A stretch of 6,139 bases of DNA. Source: Gammaproteobacteria bacterium (GTDB taxonomy: Bacteria > Pseudomonadota > Gammaproteobacteria > Natronospirales > REEB76). The notes under the pieces are model-generated. The model was not told the DNA's origin. It worked only from the letters and a program-made list of their open reading frames with translations, and did no database searches. The stretch spans positions 1 through 6,139 of the forward strand of contig DAHVFI010000335.1 of NCBI GenBank assembly GCA_027317045.1, read 5' to 3'. The translations under genes were made by a program, and so were the position numbers. Positions within the stretch are counted from its first letter, which is position 1, and each line of letters opens with the position of its first letter. Shown here piece by piece: positions 1 through 5,875 of this stretch.

Positions 1-164
1 GGGTAAGCACGGGCATTCGGCAGCGCTCCTCAAAACCCCGCTGGAGCGTGCCGATGCGCCGCCGCGAGCAAGGCTGGCCTGAAGGGGCGCGTGACAGGAT
101 GTCCGCGCTCGCGATTCCGGCGTCGTCGTCTTCGACGACCACGCGACCGGGGCGGTTTTCTTTC

Positions 165-196
165 GCCCCTTTCTTTGTCCGTACAAAGAAAGGGGC
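165..196. repeat. Perfect 14-bp inverted repeat with 4-nt loop
   Basis: The left arm GCCCCTTTCTTTGT (165-178) and the right arm ACAAAGAAAGGGGC (183-196) are exact reverse complements around the loop CCGT. Neither strand has a T-run directly after the stem, so this is not a canonical intrinsic terminator. It could still stabilise or end the hslO transcript, which enters it from the right. The TTTCTTTG/CAAAGAAA core resembles dispersed palindromes I associate with proteobacterial intergenic regions (from memory). A competing stem, GGGGCG at 149-154 with CGCCCC at 164-169, overlaps the left arm, so the two folds exclude each other. Confidence 0.75.
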
Positions 197-202
197 TCGT
201 CA

Positions 203-242
203 GCGGGGGCGAAACCCCGCATCAATCACGCGGCGAAGCCGC
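203..242. repeat. Two small adjacent hairpins
   Basis: GCGGGG at 203-208 pairs with CCCCGC at 215-220 around the loop GCGAAA. GCGGC at 230-234 pairs with GCCGC at 238-242 around GAA. They lie between the strong inverted repeat at 165-196 and the hairpin at 251-276, and look like part of the same composite repetitive block. No function can be assigned from sequence alone. Confidence 0.5.
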
Positions 243-250
243 TCAAGACC

Positions 251-276
251 TGGATTCCGGCTTGTGCCGGCATGAC
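251..276. repeat. Dispersed palindromic element of the TGGATTCCGGC...GCCGG type
   Basis: CCGGC at 257-261 pairs with GCCGG at 266-270 around TTGT. AT/AT pairs at 254-255 and 272-273 extend the stem across one mismatch. The string reads CTGGATTCCGGC then GCCGGCATGAC. In one frame it translates as K-T-W-I-P-A-C-A-G-M-T, the 'WIPAxAGMT' signature often seen when this widespread proteobacterial intergenic repeat is wrongly annotated as protein. Recognition is from memory. It lies 24 bp past the hslO stop and could act as a 3'-end stem for that transcript. Confidence 0.6.
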
Positions 277-299
277 AAATGTCTGGGCAAACGCGTGGG

Positions 300-1172
300 T
301 CAGTGCGTGGTGCCGGAGTGTGCGGATTGCGCCTCGGGGACGAACAAGGTCTGCACATCCACCTCATCGAACTCATAGCCGCGACCGCAGAATTCGCAAT
401 CCACGTGCACCTTCCCCTGTTCGCGCAGGATGCTATGCATTTCCTCGGCGCCCAGGCTGCGCAGCGTCGCCTCGATGCGTGCACGCGAGCATTGGCAGCG
501 GAACGCCACCGGGGTCGCCTCGAACAGCCGTACATCCTCTTCATGATAGAGGCGCTGCAGTAAGTGTTCCGCGGAAAGTGTCTTGAGTTCCTTGCTGGTA
601 ACGCTATCCGCCAGCACCGTCACATGCTGCCAGGCATCCGGGTTGCGCTGCCGCTCCGGCATTACCTGCAACAGCAGGCCCGCGGCGCTGTCATCCCCGG
701 CCGTCAGCCACAGGCGCGTGGGCAACTGTTCGGAGCGCTGAAAATAGCCTTCCAGGGAAGCCGCCAGAGTCTCGCCTTCCAGCGGCACGATGCCTTGGTA
801 ACGTTCGCCCTTCCCCGAGGGTTCGATGGTGAGCGCCAGCCGGCCCTCTCCCAGTAGTTTCTGCAAACTTGAATCCGGCAGATCGCCGCGCCAGCGCGCC
901 AGCCCGCGCAGACTGAGACGGCTGGTGCACTGCACCACCAACAGGTGCAGCGGACCGTTGCCCTGGACCTGCAGGGTGATGGCGCCGTCGAACTTGAGAG
1001 TCGCCGAGAGCAGCGCCATGGCGGCCATGGCCTCGCCCAGCAAGGTGCGTACCGGCGCTGGATATTCCTGGCGCTCAAGTACCGCGCGCCAACTCGCGTC
1101 CAGATGCACATAGCGTCCCTGGACCGGGAGTTTCTCGAAGATGAAACGGCGCAGTGTGTCGTGTTCAGGCAT
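300..1172 (-). CDS. hslO: Hsp33 redox-regulated molecular chaperone
   Basis: This encodes a 290-residue cytosolic holdase. In the family it is inactive while reduced and zinc-bound. Oxidation together with unfolding stress forms disulfides, releases zinc and exposes the site that binds unfolding proteins. The N-terminal domain shows the family segments KFDGAITLQVQGNGP (60-74), GERYQGIVPLEG (122-133) and YFQRSEQLPTRLWL (143-156). The linker has RLYHEEDV (207-214). The C-terminal redox switch is complete: CxC at C226/C228 and CxxC at C259/C262, with the same spacing as in E. coli Hsp33. The ATG at 1172 gives MPEHD, matching the known N-terminus, but no Shine-Dalgarno precedes it; the leader is pyrimidine-rich instead. 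It is the last of four leftward genes, 95 bp after gatB, so co-transcription is possible. I saw no convincing heat-shock promoter. Confidence 0.96.
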   Translation of the reverse strand: MPEHDTLRRFIFEKLPVQGRYVHLDASWRAVLERQEYPAPVRTLLGEAMAAMALLSATLKFDGAITLQVQGNGPLHLLVVQCTSRLSLRGLARWRGDLPDSSLQKLLGEGRLALTIEPSGKGERYQGIVPLEGETLAASLEGYFQRSEQLPTRLWLTAGDDSAAGLLLQVMPERQRNPDAWQHVTVLADSVTSKELKTLSAEHLLQRLYHEEDVRLFEATPVAFRCQCSRARIEATLRSLGAEEMHSILREQGKVHVDCEFCGRGYEFDEVDVQTLFVPEAQSAHSGTTH

Positions 1173-1178
1173 AAGGAA

Positions 1179-1213
1179 GTGAGGGGTGAGGGGTTAGGAG
1201 TGAGGGGTAAAGA
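1179..1213 (+). repeat. Heptanucleotide tandem repeat, block 1 (GTGAGGG type)
   Basis: There are five 7-bp units in register: GTGAGGG (1179), GTGAGGG (1186), GTTAGGA (1193), GTGAGGG (1200) and a degenerate GTAAAGA (1207). The block ends 6 bp upstream of the hslO start codon. On the hslO coding strand it is therefore a C/T-rich leader. It is the inverted partner of block 2 at 1244-1264. Confidence 0.8.
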
Positions 1214-1243
1214 CGAAAAGAGAAAAATACTTCGCGCTCTTGC

Positions 1244-1264
1244 ACCTCACGCCTTACTCCTCAC
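1244..1264 (-). repeat. Heptanucleotide tandem repeat, block 2
   Basis: On the minus strand the units are GTGAGGA (1264-1258), GTAAGGC (1257-1251) and GTGAGGT (1250-1244), starting 3 nt after the gatB stop. They are inverted relative to block 1. Units at 1186-1206 match them at 17 of 21 positions, so a gatB-hslO transcript could fold into an imperfect stem with a loop of about 37 nt (1207-1243). The loop has an A/T-rich stretch, but the stem is not followed by a T-run. Confidence 0.75.
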
Positions 1265-1267
1265 CGC

Positions 1268-2710
1268 TCAAGAATAAGCCCCAAGCTTCTTTTTGAGCAA
1301 TTCGTTCACCTGCTGCGGATTCGCCTTACCCTGGGTTGCCTTCATCACCTGGCCTACGAAGAAGGCGAACAGCTTGTCCTTGCCGGCGCGATAATCGCTG
1401 AGCTGCCGTGGATTGGCGGTCATGATCTCGTCTATGATTTTCCCGATGGCCGAGCTGTCGGTAATTTGCTTCAGGCCTTTCTTCTCGATGACTGCGTCGG
1501 CCTCGCCCTCACCCGCCCACAGGGCCTCGAACACTTCCTTTGCCAGTTTTCCAGAAAGCGTGCCGTCAAGGATGCGCTTCAGCAGTCCCGCTAGCATCAC
1601 TGCAGTAACAGGACTCTGCACTATATCCTGGTTGTTCTGGTTAAGCGCTGCCGACAATTCACCCATGACCCAGTTGGCGCAGAGCTTGGCTTCACCGCCG
1701 ACGGCCTGCACCAGCATCTCGTAGTAATCCGCCAGTTCGCGGCTGGCGGTCAGCAATGCTGCATCGTAAGCCGACAGGCCGTAAGCGCGCATGAATCGCT
1801 GCTTTTTCCCATCCGGCAACTCCGGCAGGGTTTTACGTACCTCGCTGACGAAAGATTCCGCGATCTCCAGCGGCAATAAATCCGGATCCGGAAAGTAACG
1901 GTAATCGTTGGCCTCCTCCTTGCTGCGCATGGGGCGGGTTTCGTTCTTTTTGGAATCGTAGAGGCGCGTCTCCTGCACCACCTTGCCGCCGCCCTCGATC
2001 ACATCAATCTGCCGCTGCACTTCATAGAGGATGGCCTTCTCCACGAAATGGAAGGAATTGATGTTTTTGAGTTCTGTGCGGGTGCCGAACTTGTGTTCGC
2101 CTTTGCGACGTATCGAGACGTTGGCATCGCAGCGGAACGAACCTTCCTGCAGGTTGCCGTCGCAGATTTCCAGATAGCGCACCAGGGAATGAATCTTTTT
2201 CATATAGGCCACGGCTTCCTTGGCCGAGCGCATGTCCGGCTCCGAGACGATTTCCAACAGCGGTGTGCCGGCGCGGTTGAGATCGATGCCGCTGATGCCC
2301 TCGAAACCCTCGTGCAGGGACTTGCCGGCGTCTTCCTCCAGGTGCGCGCGGGTAATGCCGATACGCCGGCTGCTGCCATCCTCCAGTTCGATTTCCACAC
2401 TGCCCTTGCTGACCACCGGCAGCTCGTACTGGCTGATCTGGTAGCCCTTGGGAAGATCGGGATAGAAATAATTCTTGCGGGCGAACACCGAACGCGGCGC
2501 GATGCCGGCGCCGACGGCCAGACCGAACTTCACCGCCATGCGCACCGCTTCCTTGTTCAACACCGGCAGCACGCCCGGATAGCCCAGATCCACAAGGCAG
2601 GCCTGGGTATTGGGCGCCGCCCCAAAGGCGGTGGACGCAGCCGAGAAGATTTTGCTGTTCGTCAGCAACTGCGCGTGTATCTCAAGGCCGATGACGGTTT
2701 CCCATTGCAT
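1268..2710 (-). CDS. gatB: Asp/Glu-tRNA amidotransferase subunit B (GatB)
   Basis: This 480-residue protein is the usual length for GatB. It uses ATP to activate the side-chain carboxyl of Asp-tRNA(Asn) or Glu-tRNA(Gln), then amidates it with ammonia tunnelled from GatA. The start reads MQWETVIGLEIHAQL, the standard family N-terminus. Visible signatures are YFYPDLPKGYQISQYELP (81-98), RAHLEEDAGK (121-130), the DLNRAGTPLLEIVSEPDM stretch (143-160), GSFRCDANVSIR (190-201) and NDYRYFPDPDLLP (268-280). The helical region includes ANWVMGEL (345-352). The C-terminal YqeY-like tail, which contacts tRNA, ends with FFVGQVMKA (450-458) and KANPQQVNELL (462-472). The upstream ribosome site is weak (GAG about 11-13 nt before ATG). 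It lies 163 bp after gatA, an unusually wide gap, and is bracketed by heptamer repeat blocks. The family assignment is very secure; whether Asn, Gln or both are made cannot be read here. Confidence 0.98.
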   Translation of the reverse strand: MQWETVIGLEIHAQLLTNSKIFSAASTAFGAAPNTQACLVDLGYPGVLPVLNKEAVRMAVKFGLAVGAGIAPRSVFARKNYFYPDLPKGYQISQYELPVVSKGSVEIELEDGSSRRIGITRAHLEEDAGKSLHEGFEGISGIDLNRAGTPLLEIVSEPDMRSAKEAVAYMKKIHSLVRYLEICDGNLQEGSFRCDANVSIRRKGEHKFGTRTELKNINSFHFVEKAILYEVQRQIDVIEGGGKVVQETRLYDSKKNETRPMRSKEEANDYRYFPDPDLLPLEIAESFVSEVRKTLPELPDGKKQRFMRAYGLSAYDAALLTASRELADYYEMLVQAVGGEAKLCANWVMGELSAALNQNNQDIVQSPVTAVMLAGLLKRILDGTLSGKLAKEVFEALWAGEGEADAVIEKKGLKQITDSSAIGKIIDEIMTANPRQLSDYRAGKDKLFAFFVGQVMKATQGKANPQQVNELLKKKLGAYS

Positions 2711-2873
2711 TTATCAATCGCTCACTGTTTTATCTATGCACTATTCGAACTTTGAATTGCTATTCCTTGCTCTTGGAGAGGCATGACAGCTGCCGCTGGC
2801 GACTACTCCGCCTGTGAGAAATGAGAACAACAATGCTATTCACCTCATCCCTCACTCCTAACTCCTCACCGCC
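2711..2873. other. Wide gatA-gatB intergenic gap, no gene
   Basis: These 163 bp separate two genes of one operon and hold no open frame worth calling. The gatA-proximal end carries heptamer block 3. The gatB-proximal end is A/T-richer than the surroundings (2711-2770). On the minus strand it contains TAGATA as a possible -10, but no good -35 at standard spacing. An internal gatB promoter is therefore only a weak possibility, and I see no terminator. Confidence 0.5.
2842..2869 (-). repeat. Heptanucleotide tandem repeat, block 3
   Basis: On the minus strand four 7-bp units follow in register: GTGAGGA (2869-2863), GTTAGGA (2862-2856), GTGAGGG (2855-2849) and ATGAGGT (2848-2842). The block begins 4 nt after the gatA stop. 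It has the same orientation relative to the upstream gene as block 2 has to gatB. The shared order GTGAGGA-GTnAGGm-GTGAGG shows that blocks 2 and 3 are copies of one element. Confidence 0.78.
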
Positions 2874-4328
2874 TCATTCAAATCCCCTGGGTATTTGTCT
2901 ATGCCAATCGGTCTCCCGCTGATACTGATGCGCGGCTGACAACAACCGTGTCTCGTCGAAATAATTGCCGATGATCTGCAAGCCCACCGGCAGCTTGTCC
3001 ACGAATCCCATGGGGATTGAAATGCCCGGCAGGCCGGCGAGATTCACGCCGTTGGCGTAGATATCGTTCAAATACATGGTGATGGGATCCCCGGTCTTCT
3101 CGCCGAGACCAAACGCCGGCGTGGGTGTGGACGGTCCCATGATCACATCCACGTTTTCAAACGCCGTGATGAAGTCCTGACGGATGAGCGTGCGGGTCTT
3201 CTGGGCCTTGAGGTAATAGGCATCGTAATAGCCGGCGGACAGCACATAGGTGCCGGTCATGATGCGGCGTTTCACTTCCGCGCCGAACCCTTCGCCACGG
3301 GAGCGGGTGTAGAGATCCAGCAGATCAACCGGGCTTTCGCAGCGGTGCCCGAAGCGCACACCGTCGAAGCGCGAGAGGTTGGAGGAGCATTCCGCCGGCG
3401 CCACCACATAGTAGGTGGGTACCGATAGCCAGAAATTCGGCAGGCTGATGTCACGCACTTCGGCGCCCAGCTTCTTATATATAGTGAGTGCCGCATGCAC
3501 GGCTGCGCCCACGCGCCCATCCAGGCCCGGGTCGAAGAACTCCTTCGGCAGGCCGATGCGCAGGCCCTTGAGCGGCCGTTCCAGTTCCGCCGTGTAATCC
3601 GGAACCGGCCGGTCCACGCTGGTGGAATCCCGCGGATCAAAACCGGCCATGGCGCCCAAGAGCAAGGCTGCGTCCTCCGCGGTGTAGGTGATCACCCCGG
3701 CCTGATCGAGACTGGAGGCAAACGCAATCATGCCGTAGCGCGACACGCGCCCGTAAGTGGGTTTGATACCGGTCAGTCCGGTGAGCGCCGCCGGCTGGCG
3801 AATGGAGCCACCGGTGTCGGTGCCGGTGGCCGCCGGCGCCAGCCGCGCCGCCACCGCCGCCGCGGAACCACCGGAAGAACCGCCGGGCACGCGCGTCGGG
3901 TCCCAGGGATTTTTCACCGGACCATAGAAACTGGTTTCATTGGACGAGCCCATGGCGAACTCGTCCATGTTGGTTTTGCCCAGCAGCACCATACCCGCTT
4001 GCCTGAAGCGTTCGACAACGGTGGCATCGTAAGGTGACACGAAGTTATCCAGCATCTTCGAGCCGCAACTGGTCTTTACACCGGCGGTGCAGAAAATATC
4101 CTTGTGGGCCAGGGGCAAACCAGTGAGCGCATTGGCGTCAGCACATTTGATACGGGCATCCGCGGCACGTGCCGCGGCCAGCGCCTCTTCCTGCAGCACC
4201 GTGATAAAGGCATTCAGCTGCGGATTGAAACGCTCGATGCGCGTGAGATAGCTGCGGGTAAGCTCTTCGCTAGAGAGTTTGCGCGCCTTCAGGTCGCGCG
4301 CCAGTTCAGTCAGTGTCTTGGTATGCAT
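2874..4328 (-). CDS. gatA: Asp/Glu-tRNA amidotransferase subunit A (GatA), glutamine amidase
   Basis: This 484-residue amidase-signature enzyme hydrolyses glutamine and passes ammonia to GatB within GatCAB. The Ser-cisSer-Lys triad is intact: K76 in LAHKD, cis-Ser S151 in PGGSSGGSAAA (148-158), and nucleophile S175 in GTDTGGSIRQP (169-179). The spacing of 75 and 99 residues from the lysine equals that of the S. aureus enzyme. Y306, R355 and D422 fall where that structure holds glutamine (from memory). Other family segments are KTSCGSKMLDNF (85-96), GKTNMDEFAMGSSNE (117-131) and SSNLSRFDGVRFG (315-327). The ATG at 4328 gives MHTKTLTELA, in line with pseudomonad GatA; no good Shine-Dalgarno is visible. 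It lies 60 bp after gatC. The gene contains a perfect 18-bp palindrome at 4160-4177. Confidence 0.98.
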   Translation of the reverse strand: MHTKTLTELARDLKARKLSSEELTRSYLTRIERFNPQLNAFITVLQEEALAAARAADARIKCADANALTGLPLAHKDIFCTAGVKTSCGSKMLDNFVSPYDATVVERFRQAGMVLLGKTNMDEFAMGSSNETSFYGPVKNPWDPTRVPGGSSGGSAAAVAARLAPAATGTDTGGSIRQPAALTGLTGIKPTYGRVSRYGMIAFASSLDQAGVITYTAEDAALLLGAMAGFDPRDSTSVDRPVPDYTAELERPLKGLRIGLPKEFFDPGLDGRVGAAVHAALTIYKKLGAEVRDISLPNFWLSVPTYYVVAPAECSSNLSRFDGVRFGHRCESPVDLLDLYTRSRGEGFGAEVKRRIMTGTYVLSAGYYDAYYLKAQKTRTLIRQDFITAFENVDVIMGPSTPTPAFGLGEKTGDPITMYLNDIYANGVNLAGLPGISIPMGFVDKLPVGLQIIGNYFDETRLLSAAHQYQRETDWHRQIPRGFE

Positions 4329-4388
4329 AGTGAAGCTGTGGAATCCGATGATGAAACGCGGTGCGCAGGCCGCCCCCGCCTTTCAGAA

Positions 4389-4676
4389 TTATTCAATTAC
4401 CTTGGGAACCAGGTATAACCCAGCCTCCACCTGCGGGGCATTCTTCTGGAACAGCTCACGTTGATTGGATTCGGTCACCGCATCCTCCCGCAAGCGCTGA
4501 CTCATGTCGAGCGGGTGCGCCATGGGCGCCACGCTGGTGGTATCGGCCTTGTCCAGTTGCGCCACGAAATCCAGTATCCGCGACAGATTGTCCGCGTAGC
4601 GGGGTATGTCCCGGTCGCTGATGGCGAGGCGCGCCAGGCGCGCGATGCTTCGAACCTCATCGGGAGTAAGCGACAT
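4389..4676 (-). CDS. gatC: Asp/Glu-tRNA amidotransferase subunit C (GatC)
   Basis: This 95-residue subunit is full length. GatC has no catalytic site; it wraps around the GatA-GatB interface and stabilises the complex. The N-terminal helix MSLTPDEVRSIARLARLAIS (1-20) and the following L-S-R-I-L-D-F-V-A-Q-L-D segment (31-42) are typical. So are the APMAHPLDMSQRLREDAV stretch (50-67), which reads across the complex, and the C-terminal YLVPKVIE (88-95). The ATG at 4676 is supported by a GAGG ribosome site 6 nt upstream (complement of 4683-4686). It is the first gene of the leftward operon, divergent from mreB, and its TAA stop is followed 60 bp later by gatA. Confidence 0.97.
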   Translation of the reverse strand: MSLTPDEVRSIARLARLAISDRDIPRYADNLSRILDFVAQLDKADTTSVAPMAHPLDMSQRLREDAVTESNQRELFQKNAPQVEAGLYLVPKVIE

Positions 4677-4682
4677 CCACGG

Positions 4683-4686
4683 CCTC
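4683..4686 (-). promoter_or_regulatory. Ribosome binding site of gatC
   Basis: On the minus strand GAGG lies 6 nt before the ATG at 4676. It is the clearest Shine-Dalgarno in the window and fixes the gatC start; hslO, gatA, mreB and mreC have none this good. Confidence 0.65.
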
Positions 4687-4700
4687 GCTGCATTACCGGA

Positions 4701-4731
4701 CTGAATTACCGGGAAAAGCCCCGGATTTCAG
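4701..4731. promoter_or_regulatory. Imperfect hairpin or operator in the gatC leader
   Basis: CTGAA (4701-4705) pairs with TTCAG (4727-4731), and CCGGG (4709-4713) with CCCGG (4720-4724). The loop is AAAAGC, with a small internal loop (TTA opposite AT). The structure begins 3 nt past the candidate gatC -10, so it covers the predicted transcription start and early leader. It could be a 5'-end mRNA stem or a dyad bound by a regulator. The word ATTACCGG also occurs twice nearby, at 4692-4699 and 4706-4713. Confidence 0.45.
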
Positions 4732-4734
4732 CAA

Positions 4735-4743
4735 ATTATCGCA
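4735..4743 (-). promoter_or_regulatory. Candidate extended -10 promoter for the gatCAB operon
   Basis: On the minus strand TGCGATAAT combines a TG extension with GATAAT, five of six matches to the sigma-70 -10 box. No TTGACA-like -35 is seen 16-18 bp upstream, which is common for extended -10 promoters. Initiation would fall near 4728, giving a leader of about 50 nt before gatC. This is motif matching only. Confidence 0.4.
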
Positions 4744-4752
4744 TAAACCGGC

Positions 4753-4781
4753 TTGCCGCCGCCGCCCGCCGTTGTTAGAGT
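4753..4781 (+). promoter_or_regulatory. Candidate sigma-70 promoter for mreB
   Basis: TTGCCG (4753-4758) and TAGAGT (4776-4781) are separated by exactly 17 bp, and each matches four of six consensus bases. Initiation near 4788 would leave a leader of about 44 nt before the mreB ATG. It sits back to back with the gatC candidate, so polymerase binding at the two could interfere. This is motif matching only. Confidence 0.4.
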
Positions 4782-4831
4782 AGTGCGCCCCGAAAACTCC
4801 CCGATACCGGGCCATAATTCAAGCCAAAACC

Positions 4832-5875
4832 ATGTTCAAGAGCCTGCGCGGATTTTTCTCCACGGATTTGTCCATAGACCTCGGCACCGCCAATACGCTT
4901 ATTTATATGCGTGGCAAAGGCGTGATCCTCAACGAGCCCTCGGTGGTCGCCATCCGCGAGGAACCTGGCCGCGGCAACAAGGTGATCGAAGCTTACGGTG
5001 CCGACGCCAAACGCATGCTGGGCCGCACCCCCGGCAACATCGTCGCTATCCGTCCCATGAAGGACGGCGTGATCGCCGATTTCACGGTTACCGAGCAGAT
5101 GCTCAAGCACTTCATCAAGAAGGCCCATGGCAACCGTTATTTCCGGCCCACGCCGCGGGTACTGGTATGCGTGCCCTATGGCGCAACCCAGGTGGAACGT
5201 CGCGCCATCCGCGAGTCGGCCGCCGGGGCCGGCGCCCGCAAAGTCTATCTCATCGAGGAACCCATGGCGGCCGCCATCGGTGCAGGTTTACCGGTGCATG
5301 AAGCCAAGGGCTCCATGGTACTGGACATCGGCGGCGGTACCTCCGAAGTGGCGATCATCTCCCTGAATGGCATCGTGTATGCCGCCTCGGTGCGCATCGG
5401 CGGCGACAAATTCGACGAAGCCATCATCAGCTACGTGCGCCGGAATTACGGCACCCTCATCGGCGAGGCCACCGCCGAGCGTATCAAGCACGAGATCGGT
5501 TCCGCCTATCCGGGCAAGGAGCTGCGCGAGCTGGAAGTGAAAGGCCGCAACTTGTCCGAAGGCGTGCCGCGCAGTTTCGTGCTCAACAGCAACGAAATTC
5601 TCGAGGCCCTGCAGGAACCCCTGGCCGGCATTGTCGGGGCGGTCAGGGCCGCCCTGGAGCAAACGCCGCCGGAGCTTGGGTCGGACGTGGCGACCAACGG
5701 CATGGTGCTGACGGGCGGCAGCGCGTTACTGCGGGACATTGACCGGCTGCTCAGGGAGGAAACCGGGCTGCCGGTGATACTCGCGGACGACCCCCTCACC
5801 TGCGTGGCCCGCGGTGGCGGCAAGGTACTGGAATTGATTGACGAATACGGTCCGGAAACTTTTGCCGTCGAATGA
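4832..5875 (+). CDS. mreB: Rod shape-determining protein MreB (bacterial actin)
   Basis: This 347-residue protein has the same length as E. coli MreB and aligns with it by eye throughout. MreB polymerises with ATP into membrane-bound filaments that orient the elongasome, which inserts peptidoglycan along the cylinder. The short N-terminal membrane-binding amphipathic helix is present (MFKSLRGFFS, 1-10). The actin-fold nucleotide motifs follow: phosphate-1 DLGTANT (16-22), IEEPMAAAIGAGLP with the catalytic glutamate region (141-154), phosphate-2 LDIGGGTSEV (164-173) and the adenosine motif LTGGSALL (293-300). The segment GEATAERIKHEIGSAYPG (211-228) is highly conserved in the family. The ATG at 4832 is chosen because it gives the expected helix, although no Shine-Dalgarno precedes it. 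It is divergent from gatC, and mreC follows after 164 bp. Confidence 0.98.
   Translation: MFKSLRGFFSTDLSIDLGTANTLIYMRGKGVILNEPSVVAIREEPGRGNKVIEAYGADAKRMLGRTPGNIVAIRPMKDGVIADFTVTEQMLKHFIKKAHGNRYFRPTPRVLVCVPYGATQVERRAIRESAAGAGARKVYLIEEPMAAAIGAGLPVHEAKGSMVLDIGGGTSEVAIISLNGIVYAASVRIGGDKFDEAIISYVRRNYGTLIGEATAERIKHEIGSAYPGKELRELEVKGRNLSEGVPRSFVLNSNEILEALQEPLAGIVGAVRAALEQTPPELGSDVATNGMVLTGGSALLRDIDRLLREETGLPVILADDPLTCVARGGGKVLELIDEYGPETFAVE

Larger units (their letters stand above)
1..299. other. Gene-free stretch rich in palindromes, downstream of hslO
   Basis: I find no credible gene here. Short open frames exist on the plus strand, but their translations are low-complexity, Arg/Ser/Pro-rich, and run straight through the palindromes, so they look like translated repeats. 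The stretch lies 3' of hslO. It carries hairpins at 125-139, 165-196, 203-220, 230-242 and 254-273, described separately where notable. A frame open from the left edge stops with TGA at 80-82 and could be the tail of a plus-strand gene starting outside the window, but its last 26 codons match nothing I recognise. My reading is an intergenic mosaic of dispersed repetitive elements. Confidence 0.6.

Noticed and set aside
2..82. Possible C-terminal tail of an upstream plus-strand gene ending at TGA 80-82
   Set aside because: Only 26 codons are visible and no family can be recognised. An open frame of this length is expected by chance in GC-rich DNA.
165..196. Intrinsic terminator for hslO
   Set aside because: The stem is strong, but neither strand shows a T-run directly after it. 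It is listed as a repeat with only possible 3'-end function.
48..378. Overlapping plus-strand open frames at the left end
   Set aside because: They read through five palindromes and into the 3' end of hslO. The translations resemble mis-annotated repeat DNA, not a protein.
1179..1264. CRISPR-like array
   Set aside because: The 7-bp units are contiguous, without unique spacers, and far too short for CRISPR repeats.
1173..1267. Heat-shock (sigma-32) promoter for hslO
   Set aside because: No convincing CTTGAA plus CCCCAT-type pair is present at suitable spacing on the minus strand.
2048..2755. Long plus-strand open frame (235 codons) opposite gatB
   Set aside because: It is antisense to a clear, full-length GatB. 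Its product shows no family motif, and long antisense frames are expected in GC-rich coding DNA.
3495..4037. Plus-strand open frame (180 codons) opposite gatA
   Set aside because: It is antisense to the GatA catalytic region, has a His/Arg/Gly-rich low-complexity translation and no plausible ribosome site.
4775..5128. Minus-strand open frame (117 codons) opposite the 5' part of mreB
   Set aside because: It is antisense to a highly conserved gene and has no recognisable motif.
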